A stretch of 64,000 nt of DNA from JASJAR01 sp038530285 (GCA_038530285.1 JBCBCY010000006.1:115623-179622); one strand, 5' to 3'. Numbered from the stretch's first letter, positions 1-8,027 are shown. Numbers and translations: made by a program. The notes: generated from the letters alone by a model not told the origin.

Positions 1-362
1 TTGAAGAGCTTAAGCTCGAACACGAGGTTGGCGATCTGAAGATCAAGATCTCGGGCTGCATCAATGCCTGTGGGCACCACCATGTGGGCCATATCGGGAT
101 TTTGGGCCTCGACCGCGCAGGTGTGGAAAACTACCAGATCACGCTTGGCGGCGATCACACGCAAACAGCCGCGATCGGCGAACGCGCCGGCCCCGGCTTT
201 GCCGCCGATGACCTGTTGCCCGCCCTTGAACGGCTGATCAAAGCCTATCTGGACGTCCGCGAAAGTGCCGATGAACGCTTCATCGACGCCTACCGCCGCT
301 TGGGCCCCGACCCGTTCAAAGCCGCGTTGTACCCCGCAGATGAGGCCGCCCATGCCGCTTGA
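1..362 (+). CDS. cysI: Nitrite/sulfite reductase hemoprotein, C-terminal part
   Basis: The gene enters from the left edge and its last 119 codons are visible. Near the start of the visible part is the motif SGCINACGHHHVGHIG, the second cysteine pair (C-x3-C) that binds the coupled [4Fe-4S]/siroheme centre of sulfite and nitrite reductases. The family reduces sulfite to sulfide (or nitrite to ammonia) with six electrons. The next genes are cysH, a DUF934 gene and a ferredoxin-NADP reductase, which favours assimilatory sulfite reduction. Its end overlaps the cysH start by 11 bases. The first cysteine pair lies outside the window, so sulfite and nitrite preference cannot be separated from sequence alone. 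Confidence 0.9.
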   Translation, partial: EELKLEHEVGDLKIKISGCINACGHHHVGHIGILGLDRAGVENYQITLGGDHTQTAAIGERAGPGFAADDLLPALERLIKAYLDVRESADERFIDAYRRLGPDPFKAALYPADEAAHAA

Positions 363-1095
363 AGCCGGTCTTCCCCGCATCGATGAGCGTGTGCGCGAGT
401 TAAACGCGCGCTACCGCCACCATGCCGCCGCCGATGTGCTGGAAACAGCGCTTACGGACCCGATGCTGGGCGCGGCCGCCCTGGTGTCGTCGTTTGGCGC
501 CGAAGCGGTGGTGCTGTTGCACATGGTGTCGCGCATCGACCGGACCACGCCGGTGCTCTTTGCCGACACGGGCATGCTGTTTGAAGAAACGCTCAGCTAC
601 CAGCAACAAGTGGCCGACCGGTTGAACCTGACGGATGTGCGCCGGATCACGCCGGACCCGGCCGAACTTCTGGTGCGCGACACCGACACGATCCTGCATG
701 TGGCCGACACCAAGGCCTGCTGCGCATTGCGCAAGAGTGAACCCCTGGAACAGGCCTTGCGGGGCTTCGACACCTGGATCACGGGCCGCAAGCGTTTTCA
801 GGGCGGCGCGCGGGCGACGCTGCCACTGTTCGAAGCGTTTGAGGGCCGGATCAAGGTCAACCCGCTGAGCGCTTGGTCGCGCGAAGATGTCGCCGATTAC
901 ATGACCAACAACCGCCTGCCCCGGCACCCGCTGGTGGCCAAGGGCTTCACCTCGCTGGGGTGTATCCCCTGCACCACGCCCACCGCGCCGGGCGAAGACC
1001 CAAGGGCGGGTCGCTGGCGCGGGCAAGACCAGACCGAATGCGGGATCCATATTCCCGCCCAAAGCTCACAGATGCGTAGGACCCCAACCCCATGA
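352..1095 (+). CDS. cysH: Phosphoadenylyl-/adenylyl-sulfate reductase (thioredoxin-dependent)
   Basis: 247-residue PAPS/APS reductase that makes sulfite from activated sulfate in the cytoplasm. The PP-loop-type nucleotide site is seen in SSFGAEAV near residue 50. The cysteine pairs KACCALRK and GCIPCTTP are the [4Fe-4S] ligands typical of enzymes that prefer APS, and the C-terminal ECGIH carries the catalytic cysteine. I chose the ATG at 352 (protein MPLEAGLPR); a longer reading from 265 would only translate the end of the sulfite reductase in another frame. It overlaps the upstream gene by 11 bases and the downstream DUF934 gene by an ATGA, so the cluster is translationally coupled. APS rather than PAPS use is inferred from the cluster ligands. 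Confidence 0.95.
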   Translation: MPLEAGLPRIDERVRELNARYRHHAAADVLETALTDPMLGAAALVSSFGAEAVVLLHMVSRIDRTTPVLFADTGMLFEETLSYQQQVADRLNLTDVRRITPDPAELLVRDTDTILHVADTKACCALRKSEPLEQALRGFDTWITGRKRFQGGARATLPLFEAFEGRIKVNPLSAWSREDVADYMTNNRLPRHPLVAKGFTSLGCIPCTTPTAPGEDPRAGRWRGQDQTECGIHIPAQSSQMRRTPTP

Positions 1096-1496
1096 CCCTT
1101 GTGACAGATACAGGTTTTCGCGACGACGATTGGACCGGCGGGTTTGTCCCGTTTGAAGGTCAGGATTCTGCCGGGCGCGGTGTGGATGTGGCATCCGACA
1201 CCGATCCCTTGACGCTGCGCGATCATCTGGGTGCGATCCCGCTGATCCGCATCGACTTTCCGTCTTTCGCCGATGGGCGCGGGTTTACAATCGCCAAACA
1301 GCTTCGCCGCATGGGCTTTAAAGGCCGGTTGCGCGCGCGCGGCCATGTCATTGCCGACCAATACACCATGGCGCGCCGGTCCGGTTTTGATGAGGTTGAA
1401 ATCGATGCCGATCTTGCCCAGCGACAGCCCGAAGACCAGTGGATTCGCCGCGCAAATTGGCAGGCCCATGATTATCGCGCGGCCCTGCGCGCCTGA
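1092..1496 (+). CDS. DUF934 family protein of sulfite reduction operon
   Basis: 134-residue protein of the DUF934 family, which is regularly found next to cysI and cysH in proteobacteria and is often annotated as an oxidoreductase probably involved in sulfite reduction. The conserved core is the stretch IPLIRIDFPSFADGRGF followed by a helix-rich segment with LRRMGFKG and DQYTMARRSGFDEVE. No cofactor-binding motif or signal peptide is visible. The start codon shares an ATGA with the cysH stop. Its biochemical job is not established; the role in sulfur assimilation rests on gene context. Confidence 0.88.
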   Translation: MTLVTDTGFRDDDWTGGFVPFEGQDSAGRGVDVASDTDPLTLRDHLGAIPLIRIDFPSFADGRGFTIAKQLRRMGFKGRLRARGHVIADQYTMARRSGFDEVEIDADLAQRQPEDQWIRRANWQAHDYRAALRA

Positions 1497-1560
1497 CCTT
1501 CCCCTGACCCAGATCAATGCGTAGACAGAAGGCCGGTGCCATGATCGCACCGGATGACAT

Positions 1561-2409
1561 ATGACCGAGCAAACACCCGTGACCCAAAACGCCGCCGCCA
1601 AAGTGACCCTGCCCGACGCCCAGACCGTGACTGAAGTGCGTCATTACACGGACCGATTGTTTTCGTTCCGCACCAGTCGGCCTGCGTCTTTGCGGTTCCG
1701 CTCGGGCGAGTTCGTCATGATCGGGCTGATGGGCGACCCGGACCCCAAGACCGGCAAGCAGAAACCCCTGCTGCGGGCCTATTCCATCGCCTCGCCGTCC
1801 TGGGATGACGAGTTGGAATTTTATTCGATCAAGGTGCAAGACGGGCCGCTGACGTCGAAATTGCAGCACATCCAGCCCGGTGATGAGATCATCCTGCGTC
1901 CCAAACCCGTGGGCACACTTGTCCATGACGCGCTGTTGCCGGGCAAGCGGCTGTGGCTCTTTGCAACGGGCACCGGGTTCGCGCCGTTCTCATCGCTGTT
2001 GCGCGATCCCCAAACGTTTGAGGATTACGATCAGGTCATCGTCACCCACACCTGCCGGGATGTGGCGGAACTGGACTATTCCAAAGAAATCATTGAGAAA
2101 ATTCGCTCAGATGAGTTGCTTGAAGAACTTATCGGAGCCGAAAACCTCGCCAAGCTGACCTATTACCCTACGACCACCCGCGAAGAGAGCCCCAAGATGG
2201 GCCGGATCACCGATTTGCTGAAATCGGGGGAGGTTTTTGCCGATCTGGGTCTTGAGCCGAAGATGACGGCCGAGACGGACCGGGCGATGATTTGCGGGTC
2301 AATGGGCCTGAACCTGGACCTCAAAGAAATCCTCGAAGGGTATGGGCTGCGCGAAGGAGCCAATTCGGATCCGGCAGAATTTGTTGTCGAAAAGGCTTTC
2401 GTGGGCTAG
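1561..2409 (+). CDS. fpr: Ferredoxin--NADP reductase
   Basis: 282-residue flavoprotein of the bacterial ferredoxin-NADP reductase type. The FAD-binding motif RAYSIASPSWDDELEFYSIK is near residue 85, the NADP-binding GTGFAPF is near 140, and the chain ends in VEKAFVG, matching the C-terminal VExAFV of the bacterial FPR subclass. It passes electrons between NADPH and ferredoxin or flavodoxin. It lies 64 bases after the DUF934 gene, so it could supply reduced ferredoxin to the sulfite reductase. No transmembrane segment is present. Confidence 0.95.
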   Translation: MTEQTPVTQNAAAKVTLPDAQTVTEVRHYTDRLFSFRTSRPASLRFRSGEFVMIGLMGDPDPKTGKQKPLLRAYSIASPSWDDELEFYSIKVQDGPLTSKLQHIQPGDEIILRPKPVGTLVHDALLPGKRLWLFATGTGFAPFSSLLRDPQTFEDYDQVIVTHTCRDVAELDYSKEIIEKIRSDELLEELIGAENLAKLTYYPTTTREESPKMGRITDLLKSGEVFADLGLEPKMTAETDRAMICGSMGLNLDLKEILEGYGLREGANSDPAEFVVEKAFVG

Positions 2410-2485
2410 CGCGCGACCTGTCAGGGGTCACTGACGTGTTGCTGGAAATGTCTGGCCGAGCGTCGCCGCCCGGCCAATCAAAGTC

Positions 2486-3235
2486 TTAAAGCCCAAGGGC
2501 AACCGAAATCTGCTCGACCACATCACCAACCATATCGGGATTGGATTCAGCTGCAGTGATCGCGGCTTCGAGGGCCGCTTTCTGAACATCGCCGAGGTTC
2601 GATTCAGCCAGTGCGTTGCGCGCGGCTTCAGGATCAAAACCGTCCGTGGTCAGAAACTCGGGAATGTTGCTGTCCCCCACCGGGGCAGCACTTCCGGTGG
2701 CATCCTCAACGGCTTGTCTCGCACCATCGGTAACGACCGTTCCCACAGAGTTTGCTGTGTCTTCCACAGCGCCGGTTGCAACATCGGCGGCGTCTTCGGC
2801 CATCTCAGTGGCACCTTCCACGGCATCACCGGCCGCGTCAGCGGCGTCATCTGCCATGTCAGTGGCGCCTTCGACAACCCCTTCGGCAGCGTCAGTGGCC
2901 GCATCAGCGGCGCCGTCTGCCATGTCGGTGGCCGCGTCAACGGCGCCCTCAACCGCGTCAGTCGCTGCATCGGCGGCGTCCTCGGCCATATCCGTGGCGG
3001 CGTCCACCGCACCTTCGGCGGCATCGGTTACCGCATCCGTTGCGCTTTCAATCGCGTCGCCTGCCGCGTCTGCGGCATCAGAGGCTGCACCGGTTGCAGC
3101 ATCGGCGGCATCTTCGACAGCATCCGCGGCGGTCTCTGCGGCCGTTGGCGCCTCGGACCCGGGGTTCAAAAGGAACTGATACGCCCCGAACCCGATGACC
3201 AGAAGGACCACGATAGTAATTAAAGCTCTTGGCAT
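2486..3235 (-). CDS. Membrane-anchored Ala/Asp-rich hendecad-repeat protein
   Basis: 249 residues. Residues 5-23 are a hydrophobic anchor (LITIVVLLVIGFGAYQFLL) with no cleavage site. Residues about 35-160 are near-perfect 11-residue units such as AEGAVDAATDM, AEDAADAATDA and VEGAVDAATDM, arranged as 22-residue pairs; this spacing predicts a long right-handed amphipathic helix like those of LEA-type proteins. A non-repetitive C-terminal domain (IPEFLTTDGFDPEAARNALA) ends in a short helical region. The ATG at 3235 is preferred because AAGGA lies 8 bases before it; the ATG at 3244 sits directly on that ribosome-binding site. The gene stands alone between fpr and infC, pointing away from infC. 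The function is unknown; an envelope spacer or stress-protection role is a guess. Confidence 0.75.
   Translation of the reverse strand: MPRALITIVVLLVIGFGAYQFLLNPGSEAPTAAETAADAVEDAADAATGAASDAADAAGDAIESATDAVTDAAEGAVDAATDMAEDAADAATDAVEGAVDAATDMADGAADAATDAAEGVVEGATDMADDAADAAGDAVEGATEMAEDAADVATGAVEDTANSVGTVVTDGARQAVEDATGSAAPVGDSNIPEFLTTDGFDPEAARNALAESNLGDVQKAALEAAITAAESNPDMVGDVVEQISVALGL
2749..3133 (-). repeat. Degenerate 33/66-bp tandem repeat coding for hendecads
   Basis: Tandem units of 33 bases, paired as 66 bases, coding for the 11-residue Ala/Asp repeats. The copies differ mostly at third positions and at a few Glu/Asp/Gly codons, so the protein pattern is better kept than the DNA. Confidence 0.8.
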
Positions 3236-3430
3236 TGCTCCCATCCTTTTGTTGTGAGCGCTGGATGTGCCGCTTATGGCGCGAGCGGCTTGGCGTCCAT
3301 CCGTTCCCTGGGGTCAGCGTCAAAACCGGCAGGGACTGGCCGATCGGGCGTGTGCGACAGACACCGAAAGCCTGTTGAAACGCGCGCGAAGGCGCTTTAT
3401 CTCTACGGCCCTAGATTGCGATAACTGAAC

Positions 3431-3446
3431 AAGGATTTATCCCATC
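3431..3446 (+). promoter_or_regulatory. infC ribosome-binding site with AUC start codon
   Basis: The Shine-Dalgarno AAGGA (3431-3435) stands 8 bases before an ATC at 3444 that begins the conserved IF-3 N-terminus IARRPHNAPPVRD. No ATG exists in frame here. IF-3 genes in several bacteria use AUU or AUC, which IF-3 itself discriminates against, giving autogenous control. Confidence 0.75.
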
Positions 3447-3986
3447 GCCAGAAGACCCCACAACGCGCCTCCGGTGCGTGACACAGGCCCCCGCGTCAAC
3501 GACCGCATTCGCGCCCAGGAAATCCGTCTTATCGGAGCAGAAGGCGAAAACGCAGGTGTCGTGACCCCCGCAAGGGCCATGCAGATGGCAGAAGACGCCG
3601 GGCTGGATCTGGTTGAGATTTCGCCCAACGCGACACCGCCGGTCTGCAAGATCATGGATTTCGGCAAGTACAAGTACGAAACCCAGAAGCGCGAAAGCGA
3701 AGCCCGGAAGAAACAGACGACCATCCAGGTGAAGGAAGTGAAATTCCGGCCCAACACAGACACGCATGATTACGAAGTGAAAATGCGCAATGTGGTGAAA
3801 TTCCTTGAAAAAGGCGACAAGGTGAAGGTCACCATGCGCTTTCGGGGCCGCGAAATGGCCCACCAGAACCTTGGCCGCGAGCTGTTGGAACGGGTGGCCG
3901 ATGACATTGCCGAACTCGGCAAGGTTGAAAACATGCCGAAGATGGAAGGCCGCCAGATGATCATGATGATCGGGCCTGCCAAGTAA
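3444..3986 (+). CDS. infC: Translation initiation factor IF-3
   Basis: 180-residue IF-3, the factor that binds the 30S subunit, checks the start codon and keeps subunits apart. The N-domain has GPRVNDRIRAQEIRLIGAEG and the central linker is rich in Lys/Glu (KYKYETQKRESEARKK). The C-domain carries VKEVKFRPNTDTHDYEVK and MRFRGREM. I set the start at the ATC of 3444, because the protein reads through upstream of the GTG at 3474 with the family-conserved ARRPHNAPP segment and a good ribosome-binding site. A strong terminator follows at 4006. IF-3 autoregulation through the rare start is inferred from the E. coli precedent. Confidence 0.95.
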   Translation: MARRPHNAPPVRDTGPRVNDRIRAQEIRLIGAEGENAGVVTPARAMQMAEDAGLDLVEISPNATPPVCKIMDFGKYKYETQKRESEARKKQTTIQVKEVKFRPNTDTHDYEVKMRNVVKFLEKGDKVKVTMRFRGREMAHQNLGRELLERVADDIAELGKVENMPKMEGRQMIMMIGPAK

Positions 3987-4005
3987 GCGAACGGTGAACC
4001 GCGTC

Positions 4006-4037
4006 AAAGCCCCCGCGCACGTCCCGGGGGCTTTTTT
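4006..4037 (+). terminator. Rho-independent terminator of infC
   Basis: Perfect 10-bp stem AAAGCCCCCG / CGGGGGCTTT with a 9-base loop, followed by six T residues, 20 bases after the infC stop. Confidence 0.93.
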
Positions 4038-4195
4038 GTGCCCAGCCTTTGAGCGTTTCGTTTCCAGACGCGCGCCAAAGGTCAGCGCAGGGCCGGACTG
4101 AATGGCGCGCGCCCTGGAAAGTTACGATGAACGCCGGGTTAGGATTGCTCTGACGGGCAAGCGGATTTAACCTGCCGACAGTTTAGTGAGTGCCC

Positions 4196-5173
4196 ATGTC
4201 AGATCCTGTGATCCTTCCTGATTCCCTGTCCGCCTCCGAATGGATGGCCGAGCTTGCCGCCATCGGCACCGAGCGGGGGTATTTCACGCCGCTGGGAAAG
4301 AAACATGCCGCACTTTACGTGGCCGGCAGCAGCAAGGTGCTGGCAGTGTCGTTCGAAAGCATGGCCCATATTCGGGTCAGTGCGGTTGGCGGCGCCCCGT
4401 TCGGCTTTCAATTCCCCGAAGCGCGCGGCTGGTCGCATCTGTCGCTGATCGCGCGGCGCGAAACCTGGTTTCGCAGCCCCCATGTCTGGCGGTTTTTCGA
4501 CCGGCAGATCGACAGCGGGTTTTTCGAAGAGTTTGACCGGGTGATCTTTTACGGCGCGGGCATGGGGGGCTACGGTGCCGCCGCATTCTCGGTCGCAGCC
4601 CCCGGGGCGACGGTGATCACGGTTGCCCCGCAAGCCACCTTGGCGCCTGAGCGCGCCCGCTGGGATGACCGGTTTGCCGAACACCGCAGCCGTGACTTCA
4701 CATCGCGCTATGGCTACGCGCCGGACATGATCGATGCCGCCGATGCGTTCTATGCGCTGTTTGACCCCGCCGAGACCGAAGACGCGATGCATGCCTCTCT
4801 CTTTCACGGTGACCATGTCCATCGTATTGCCTACCGGCGCGGTGGCGCTGGGGCGATCGATGCCGATTTGCGAAGCATTGGCGTGCTCGAAAAGGCGTTC
4901 GATGCGGCCGCGACCGGCACGCTGTCCCCGCTGACGTTTTACAAAGCCCTGCGCGCGCGGCGCCATCACACCCCGTGGCTGCGCGCCACATTGGGCCGGG
5001 TGATCGGCCAGGACCGCGCGATGCTTACCGGGCTTTTTGCACGCGGCGCATTGCGGTTGCAGGATGTGCCCCGGTTCCAGAAGGTGCTGGAAAGTGCGAC
5101 CGCTGAACTGGCGCGCGACGGGTATTTTCTGCCTGATCCCCCTGAAGCGGTCGCCCGCTCAACCGGATCATAG
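4196..5173 (+). CDS. Alpha/beta-hydrolase-like protein of unknown function
   Basis: 325 residues, no signal peptide or membrane segment. Residues about 118-146 (VIFYGAGMGGYGAAAF then VITVAPQAT) look like the strand-elbow-helix of alpha/beta hydrolases, where the usual pattern is G-x-S-x-G-G; here the nucleophile position is Gly (YGAGMGGY). I recall similar Rhodobacteraceae proteins being labelled phosphoadenosine phosphosulfate reductase, but none of the cysteine motifs of that enzyme are present, so that name should not be used. The ATG at 4196 is chosen; a GTG at 4190 is possible. It is convergent with ureG and the two coding regions overlap by 6 bases. It follows the infC terminator and is probably transcribed on its own. 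Confidence 0.7.
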   Translation: MSDPVILPDSLSASEWMAELAAIGTERGYFTPLGKKHAALYVAGSSKVLAVSFESMAHIRVSAVGGAPFGFQFPEARGWSHLSLIARRETWFRSPHVWRFFDRQIDSGFFEEFDRVIFYGAGMGGYGAAAFSVAAPGATVITVAPQATLAPERARWDDRFAEHRSRDFTSRYGYAPDMIDAADAFYALFDPAETEDAMHASLFHGDHVHRIAYRRGGAGAIDADLRSIGVLEKAFDAAATGTLSPLTFYKALRARRHHTPWLRATLGRVIGQDRAMLTGLFARGALRLQDVPRFQKVLESATAELARDGYFLPDPPEAVARSTGS

Positions 5174-5779
5174 CCCCCCTTCCCTGATCAGGAAGTCAGC
5201 CACGATTTCAGCACCTTGACCAGATTTCAGGTTTGCCAAAACGAAGGGCAAACGCCCGCGGGCTGTCTTTGCATCTGCTTCAAGCTGGACCAGATCAACC
5301 CCCACGTAAGGAGCAAGATCGGTTTTGTTCACCACCAGCATGTCCGACCGCGCCAAGCCGGGGCCGCGCTTTCTGGGAATGTCCTGACCGGCGGCGGTGT
5401 CGATGACATAGACCGTCAGATCAGCAAGCTCGGGGCTGAAGGTCGCGGCCAGATTGTCGCCGCCTGATTCGATAAACACCACGTCCAGATCCGGGATATC
5501 GCGGTGCAGCTCGGCCACCGCCGCGATGTTGATGGACGCATCTTCGCGGATCGCAGTGTGCGGACAGCCACCCGTCTCAACGCCCCTGATCCGCTCGGCG
5601 GGCAGGATTTGCGCCCGGGTCAGCGCCTCGGCATCTTCGCGGGTGTAAATATCATTGGTCACAACGCCGACCGAGTATGCCTGCGACATCAGTTTGCAAA
5701 GCTCGCCCGTCAGGGTGGTTTTCCCAGCCCCCACAGGACCCCCTATGCCAACACGCAACGGGCCGTTGGAATGGGTCAT
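5168..5779 (-). CDS. ureG: Urease accessory GTPase UreG
   Basis: 203-residue SIMIBI-class GTPase that powers nickel delivery to apo-urease. The P-loop GPVGAGKTT is at residues 14-22 and the metal-binding Cys-Pro-His motif lies in GGCPHTAIREDAS. The switch-type FIESGGDNL and the base-specificity motif VVNKTDL are also present. The length is typical. The start ATG shares an ATGA with the ureF stop. UreG acts in the cytoplasm with UreD, UreE and UreF; all four are in this operon. It is the last gene of the operon and converges on the 4196-5173 gene. Confidence 0.98.
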   Translation of the reverse strand: MTHSNGPLRVGIGGPVGAGKTTLTGELCKLMSQAYSVGVVTNDIYTREDAEALTRAQILPAERIRGVETGGCPHTAIREDASINIAAVAELHRDIPDLDVVFIESGGDNLAATFSPELADLTVYVIDTAAGQDIPRKRGPGLARSDMLVVNKTDLAPYVGVDLVQLEADAKTARGRLPFVLANLKSGQGAEIVADFLIREGGL

Positions 5780-6450
5780 GAGCGAAAGATCCTTACGTCT
5801 TGCGTTTCATGGGCGATGGCGGCGAAATCCGCACCCGGCTGGGACAGAGCGATGGTGTCCACATCTGCGGTTGCGGCGGCCTGGGCGGTGCTCACGATTG
5901 CGGGCTGCAAGGTCTGCAAGACAGTCTGCCCCTGCGTCGCGCCAAGGGGCATGAACCGCACCGCTGCCGAAATCAGGTTGGCCGTGAACGCCTGCAGGAA
6001 ATGGGCCGCCACAACGCTGGGCGACAGCGACAGCGCGCGCGCTGCGCGACCTAGCGCCACCGGCATGGGTGCCGGGGTAAATTCATGTCCCGTCAATGTG
6101 TTATGGGCCGATGTAAAAGCCGCCCCTTGTGCGTTGGTTTCGGCCAGACGCTCGGCAGAGCCTGCCAGCGCACAGGCAAGATCGCCCAGCGCATCAAGCT
6201 CAGCCTCTGGCGCCATCGCCGCAAACAGTAAGGTCGCATCCGCCAGCCCGGACCCTTGGGTGATGATGGTGCCAAGCCAGGCCTCAAGCGTGGCGGCATC
6301 GTGAACGGCCCCGTCCGACATGGCCGTTTCAAGCCCGTGCGACCAAACAAATCCCCCCACCGGGAAAGCAGGCGACATCCATTGTGCCAGCGTAAGGTAG
6401 TCCGCGTCAGACACCTGAGCCTGCCTGACGGGTGCGCAAGGGTCGATCAC
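5776..6450 (-). CDS. ureF: Urease accessory protein UreF
   Basis: 224-residue UreF, the all-helical partner that links UreD-bound apo-urease to UreG. Family marks are FPVGGFVWSHGLE near residue 30, the helix rich in small residues, and the C-terminal segment with SQPGADFAAIAHE and QDVRIFRS. It overlaps ureE upstream and ureG downstream by ATGA junctions, so ureE, ureF and ureG form a translationally coupled block. Confidence 0.96.
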   Translation of the reverse strand: MIDPCAPVRQAQVSDADYLTLAQWMSPAFPVGGFVWSHGLETAMSDGAVHDAATLEAWLGTIITQGSGLADATLLFAAMAPEAELDALGDLACALAGSAERLAETNAQGAAFTSAHNTLTGHEFTPAPMPVALGRAARALSLSPSVVAAHFLQAFTANLISAAVRFMPLGATQGQTVLQTLQPAIVSTAQAAATADVDTIALSQPGADFAAIAHETQDVRIFRS

Positions 6451-6923
6451 TCATGGCTGTGGCCCTGCGCGGTTTCATCATCATGGGCATGCGAATGGCC
6501 CAGGGTGCGGCCGGTGCCATAGGCGCCGCCTTCGGGCTGAAACGGGCCTTCAGCCTCGGTCACATGTGCACCCAGCCCTTCAAGCATTCGCTTTAAAACA
6601 TGATCGGCCCGGATCACGATGCGGGTGCCTTCGATCCGCGCGGGCGTGTGCCGGTTGCCGATGTGCCAGGCCAGCCGCGCCAGGTTCTCGCCCGTCACAT
6701 GATACAGGGGTTCGGGGGCAGCCTTGATTGCAATGGCGGACCCATCGTCGAGCAAAAAGACATCGCCCTGGTCGAGCGACCGCGTTTCGGCGAGATCGAC
6801 AAGAAACGCCCGGCCCGTCGCGCTGACCAACCGGCGACGCCGCAAAAAGCGGCCCTCGTAATCGAGGGCCACACTGTCTGAAGCGTCACCGTGGTCTATG
6901 CGTGTCGCGCGCGGAATGCTCAT
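6447..6923 (-). CDS. ureE: Urease accessory nickel chaperone UreE
   Basis: 158 residues. The N-terminal peptide-binding domain (DYEGRFLRRRRLVSATGRAF) is followed by the metal-binding domain with HIGNRHTPA and the helix HVLKRMLEGLG. The tail is His-rich (GHSHAHDDETAQGHSHE), as in many nickel chaperones. I chose the ATG at 6923 (MSIPRATRI); a GTG at 6956 would add 11 unconserved residues. UreE hands nickel to UreG. It is the first gene of the ureE-F-G block, separated from ureC by three small genes and a repeat element. Confidence 0.93.
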   Translation of the reverse strand: MSIPRATRIDHGDASDSVALDYEGRFLRRRRLVSATGRAFLVDLAETRSLDQGDVFLLDDGSAIAIKAAPEPLYHVTGENLARLAWHIGNRHTPARIEGTRIVIRADHVLKRMLEGLGAHVTEAEGPFQPEGGAYGTGRTLGHSHAHDDETAQGHSHE

Positions 6924-6977
6924 GCGCGAAGGATTGTGCTTTACGGATGCAAACACAAGCCCAAGCGCATGAATGTT

Positions 6978-7187
6978 CTAGATATCAAGGTGCTTGGCGC
7001 CGATGTAACGGGCAATTCCATCACGTGACAGGCCCCGCGACGCCAAGGCCGTGTCAGACAGCATCATCAGGTGATTGTATTCGGTCTTTGCGGAACGGGC
7101 GCGCGCGAAGGCGCCGAATGCGGCACGCACACCACTAAAGCGCGAGCGGACGGAACTGGGCGCGGAATGTTGCGTAATATCAGACAT
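6978..7187 (-). CDS. DUF1127-type small protein
   Basis: 69 residues. The C-terminal part (YNHLMMLSDTALASRGLSRDGIARYI) has the pattern of the DUF1127 domain, a small Arg/Leu-rich module common in alphaproteobacteria and in some species tied to RNA turnover and to phosphate and carbon metabolism. The start at 7187 (MSDITQHS) is preferred over 7226, though neither has an ideal ribosome-binding site. It lies between the urease catalytic genes and ureE on the same strand. A role in urease expression is possible but is only context. Confidence 0.7.
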   Translation of the reverse strand: MSDITQHSAPSSVRSRFSGVRAAFGAFARARSAKTEYNHLMMLSDTALASRGLSRDGIARYIGAKHLDI

Positions 7188-7314
7188 TGGACTGCTTTGC
7201 CTCTTGGGGTCAATTCGTCCTCCCATAGCGCTAAGTTGCTACCAAACGACAAATCGACAAGCCGCTTTGGATGCAAAGCCGGTTTGCAGAAATTGCATGG
7301 CCCGCGCGCCGCCC

Positions 7315-7605
7315 TCAGCACCGGTAGGCAATGGCGTCCACGGTAAACACGCGTTCGCCCGGTTCGACCGGCTCAAAGACGACCGTGTTCGCGCCCGATG
7401 CTGCCGCTGAGGTCAAAACGCCGTTGCGCGCATCTTCCAGTCCGACTGACGCGAACGGGCCGAACACGCCGGGCGTTGACGAGATGTTTTTGACATAGTC
7501 GCACGACGTCACTTCACTGGCTGTGGCGGTCCGCACCCCGTCAGGGGGCGCAAGCGGGTCGCAGCCCATCAGGACGACGGGCACAAGGATCAATGATCGT
7601 TTCAT
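7315..7605 (-). CDS. Small lipoprotein, DUF4156/RcsF-like
   Basis: 96 residues. The signal peptide ends in a lipobox (VVLMGC at residues 8-13), so the mature protein is probably lipid-anchored. The mature part, with SCDYVKNISS, LEDARNGVLTSAAASGANTVVF and a C-terminal Cys, fits the small DUF4156/RcsF-like fold. AAGG lies about 9 bases before the ATG at 7605. It sits on the urease strand between ureC and ureE, with no known link to urease. Confidence 0.75.
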   Translation of the reverse strand: MKRSLILVPVVLMGCDPLAPPDGVRTATASEVTSCDYVKNISSTPGVFGPFASVGLEDARNGVLTSAAASGANTVVFEPVEPGERVFTVDAIAYRC

Positions 7606-7673
7606 CTGCTCTGCCTTTTGCTTGGTTTTTTCCAAGCGTGCCGCGCAAAGCCTTCAAAGCACAAGGGCGCGCG

Positions 7674-8027
7674 CTACCGCTCGACCAGGCGGTAGCGGTA
7701 TTCCCAGCGCCGGCCATCCACGTTGCGCGTTGTCGTGGATGACACATAGACACCCGGCGTGACCGGATGGAGCCGCTGGGATTGCGCGCGGTACAAAAAG
7801 GTCAGTGCGCGCCCTTCTCGGATCAGACGGGCGTCGAAACTGACGTCGCGGGTGCAATCTTCAAGCTGACCGGTGCGGCTGTCGAGGCGAAACTCTTCGA
7901 CCGGTTCGAACACGTCTGCAGTGTCGGCCGCGCGGCGTTCCCACGCGCCTTCAAGATCGCCTTCGCAGGCCTGAACCCCGGTGGCGGCGCATAGCAATGA
8001 TAGTGCCCCCGCGCAGATCCTTTTCAA
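7674..8027 (-). CDS. Small secreted protein of unknown function
   Basis: About 117 residues. A hydrophobic signal-like segment (LKRICAGALSLLCAATGVQA) precedes a mature part with two Cys (ACEGDLEGAW and LEDCTRD) and a beta-rich C-terminus. The start is uncertain: a TTG at 8027 gives a well-formed signal peptide, while the open frame continues upstream through the repeat element at 8015-8096, whose translation (HPGKNTPAGGTDF) is clearly not gene-specific. The protein resembles nothing I can name. It lies just downstream of ureC on the same strand. Confidence 0.55.
   Translation of the reverse strand: MKRICAGALSLLCAATGVQACEGDLEGAWERRAADTADVFEPVEEFRLDSRTGQLEDCTRDVSFDARLIREGRALTFLYRAQSQRLHPVTPGVYVSSTTTRNVDGRRWEYRYRLVER

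Noticed and set aside
2749..3133. Regular 33/66-bp spacing considered as a CRISPR array
   Set aside because: No distinct spacers: the units are degenerate copies in one continuous coding frame.
2616..3179. Ala/Ser-rich plus-strand frame that looks like a repeat protein
   Set aside because: It is the reverse complement of the hendecad-repeat gene; the minus-strand product has the membrane anchor, start signal and C-terminal domain.
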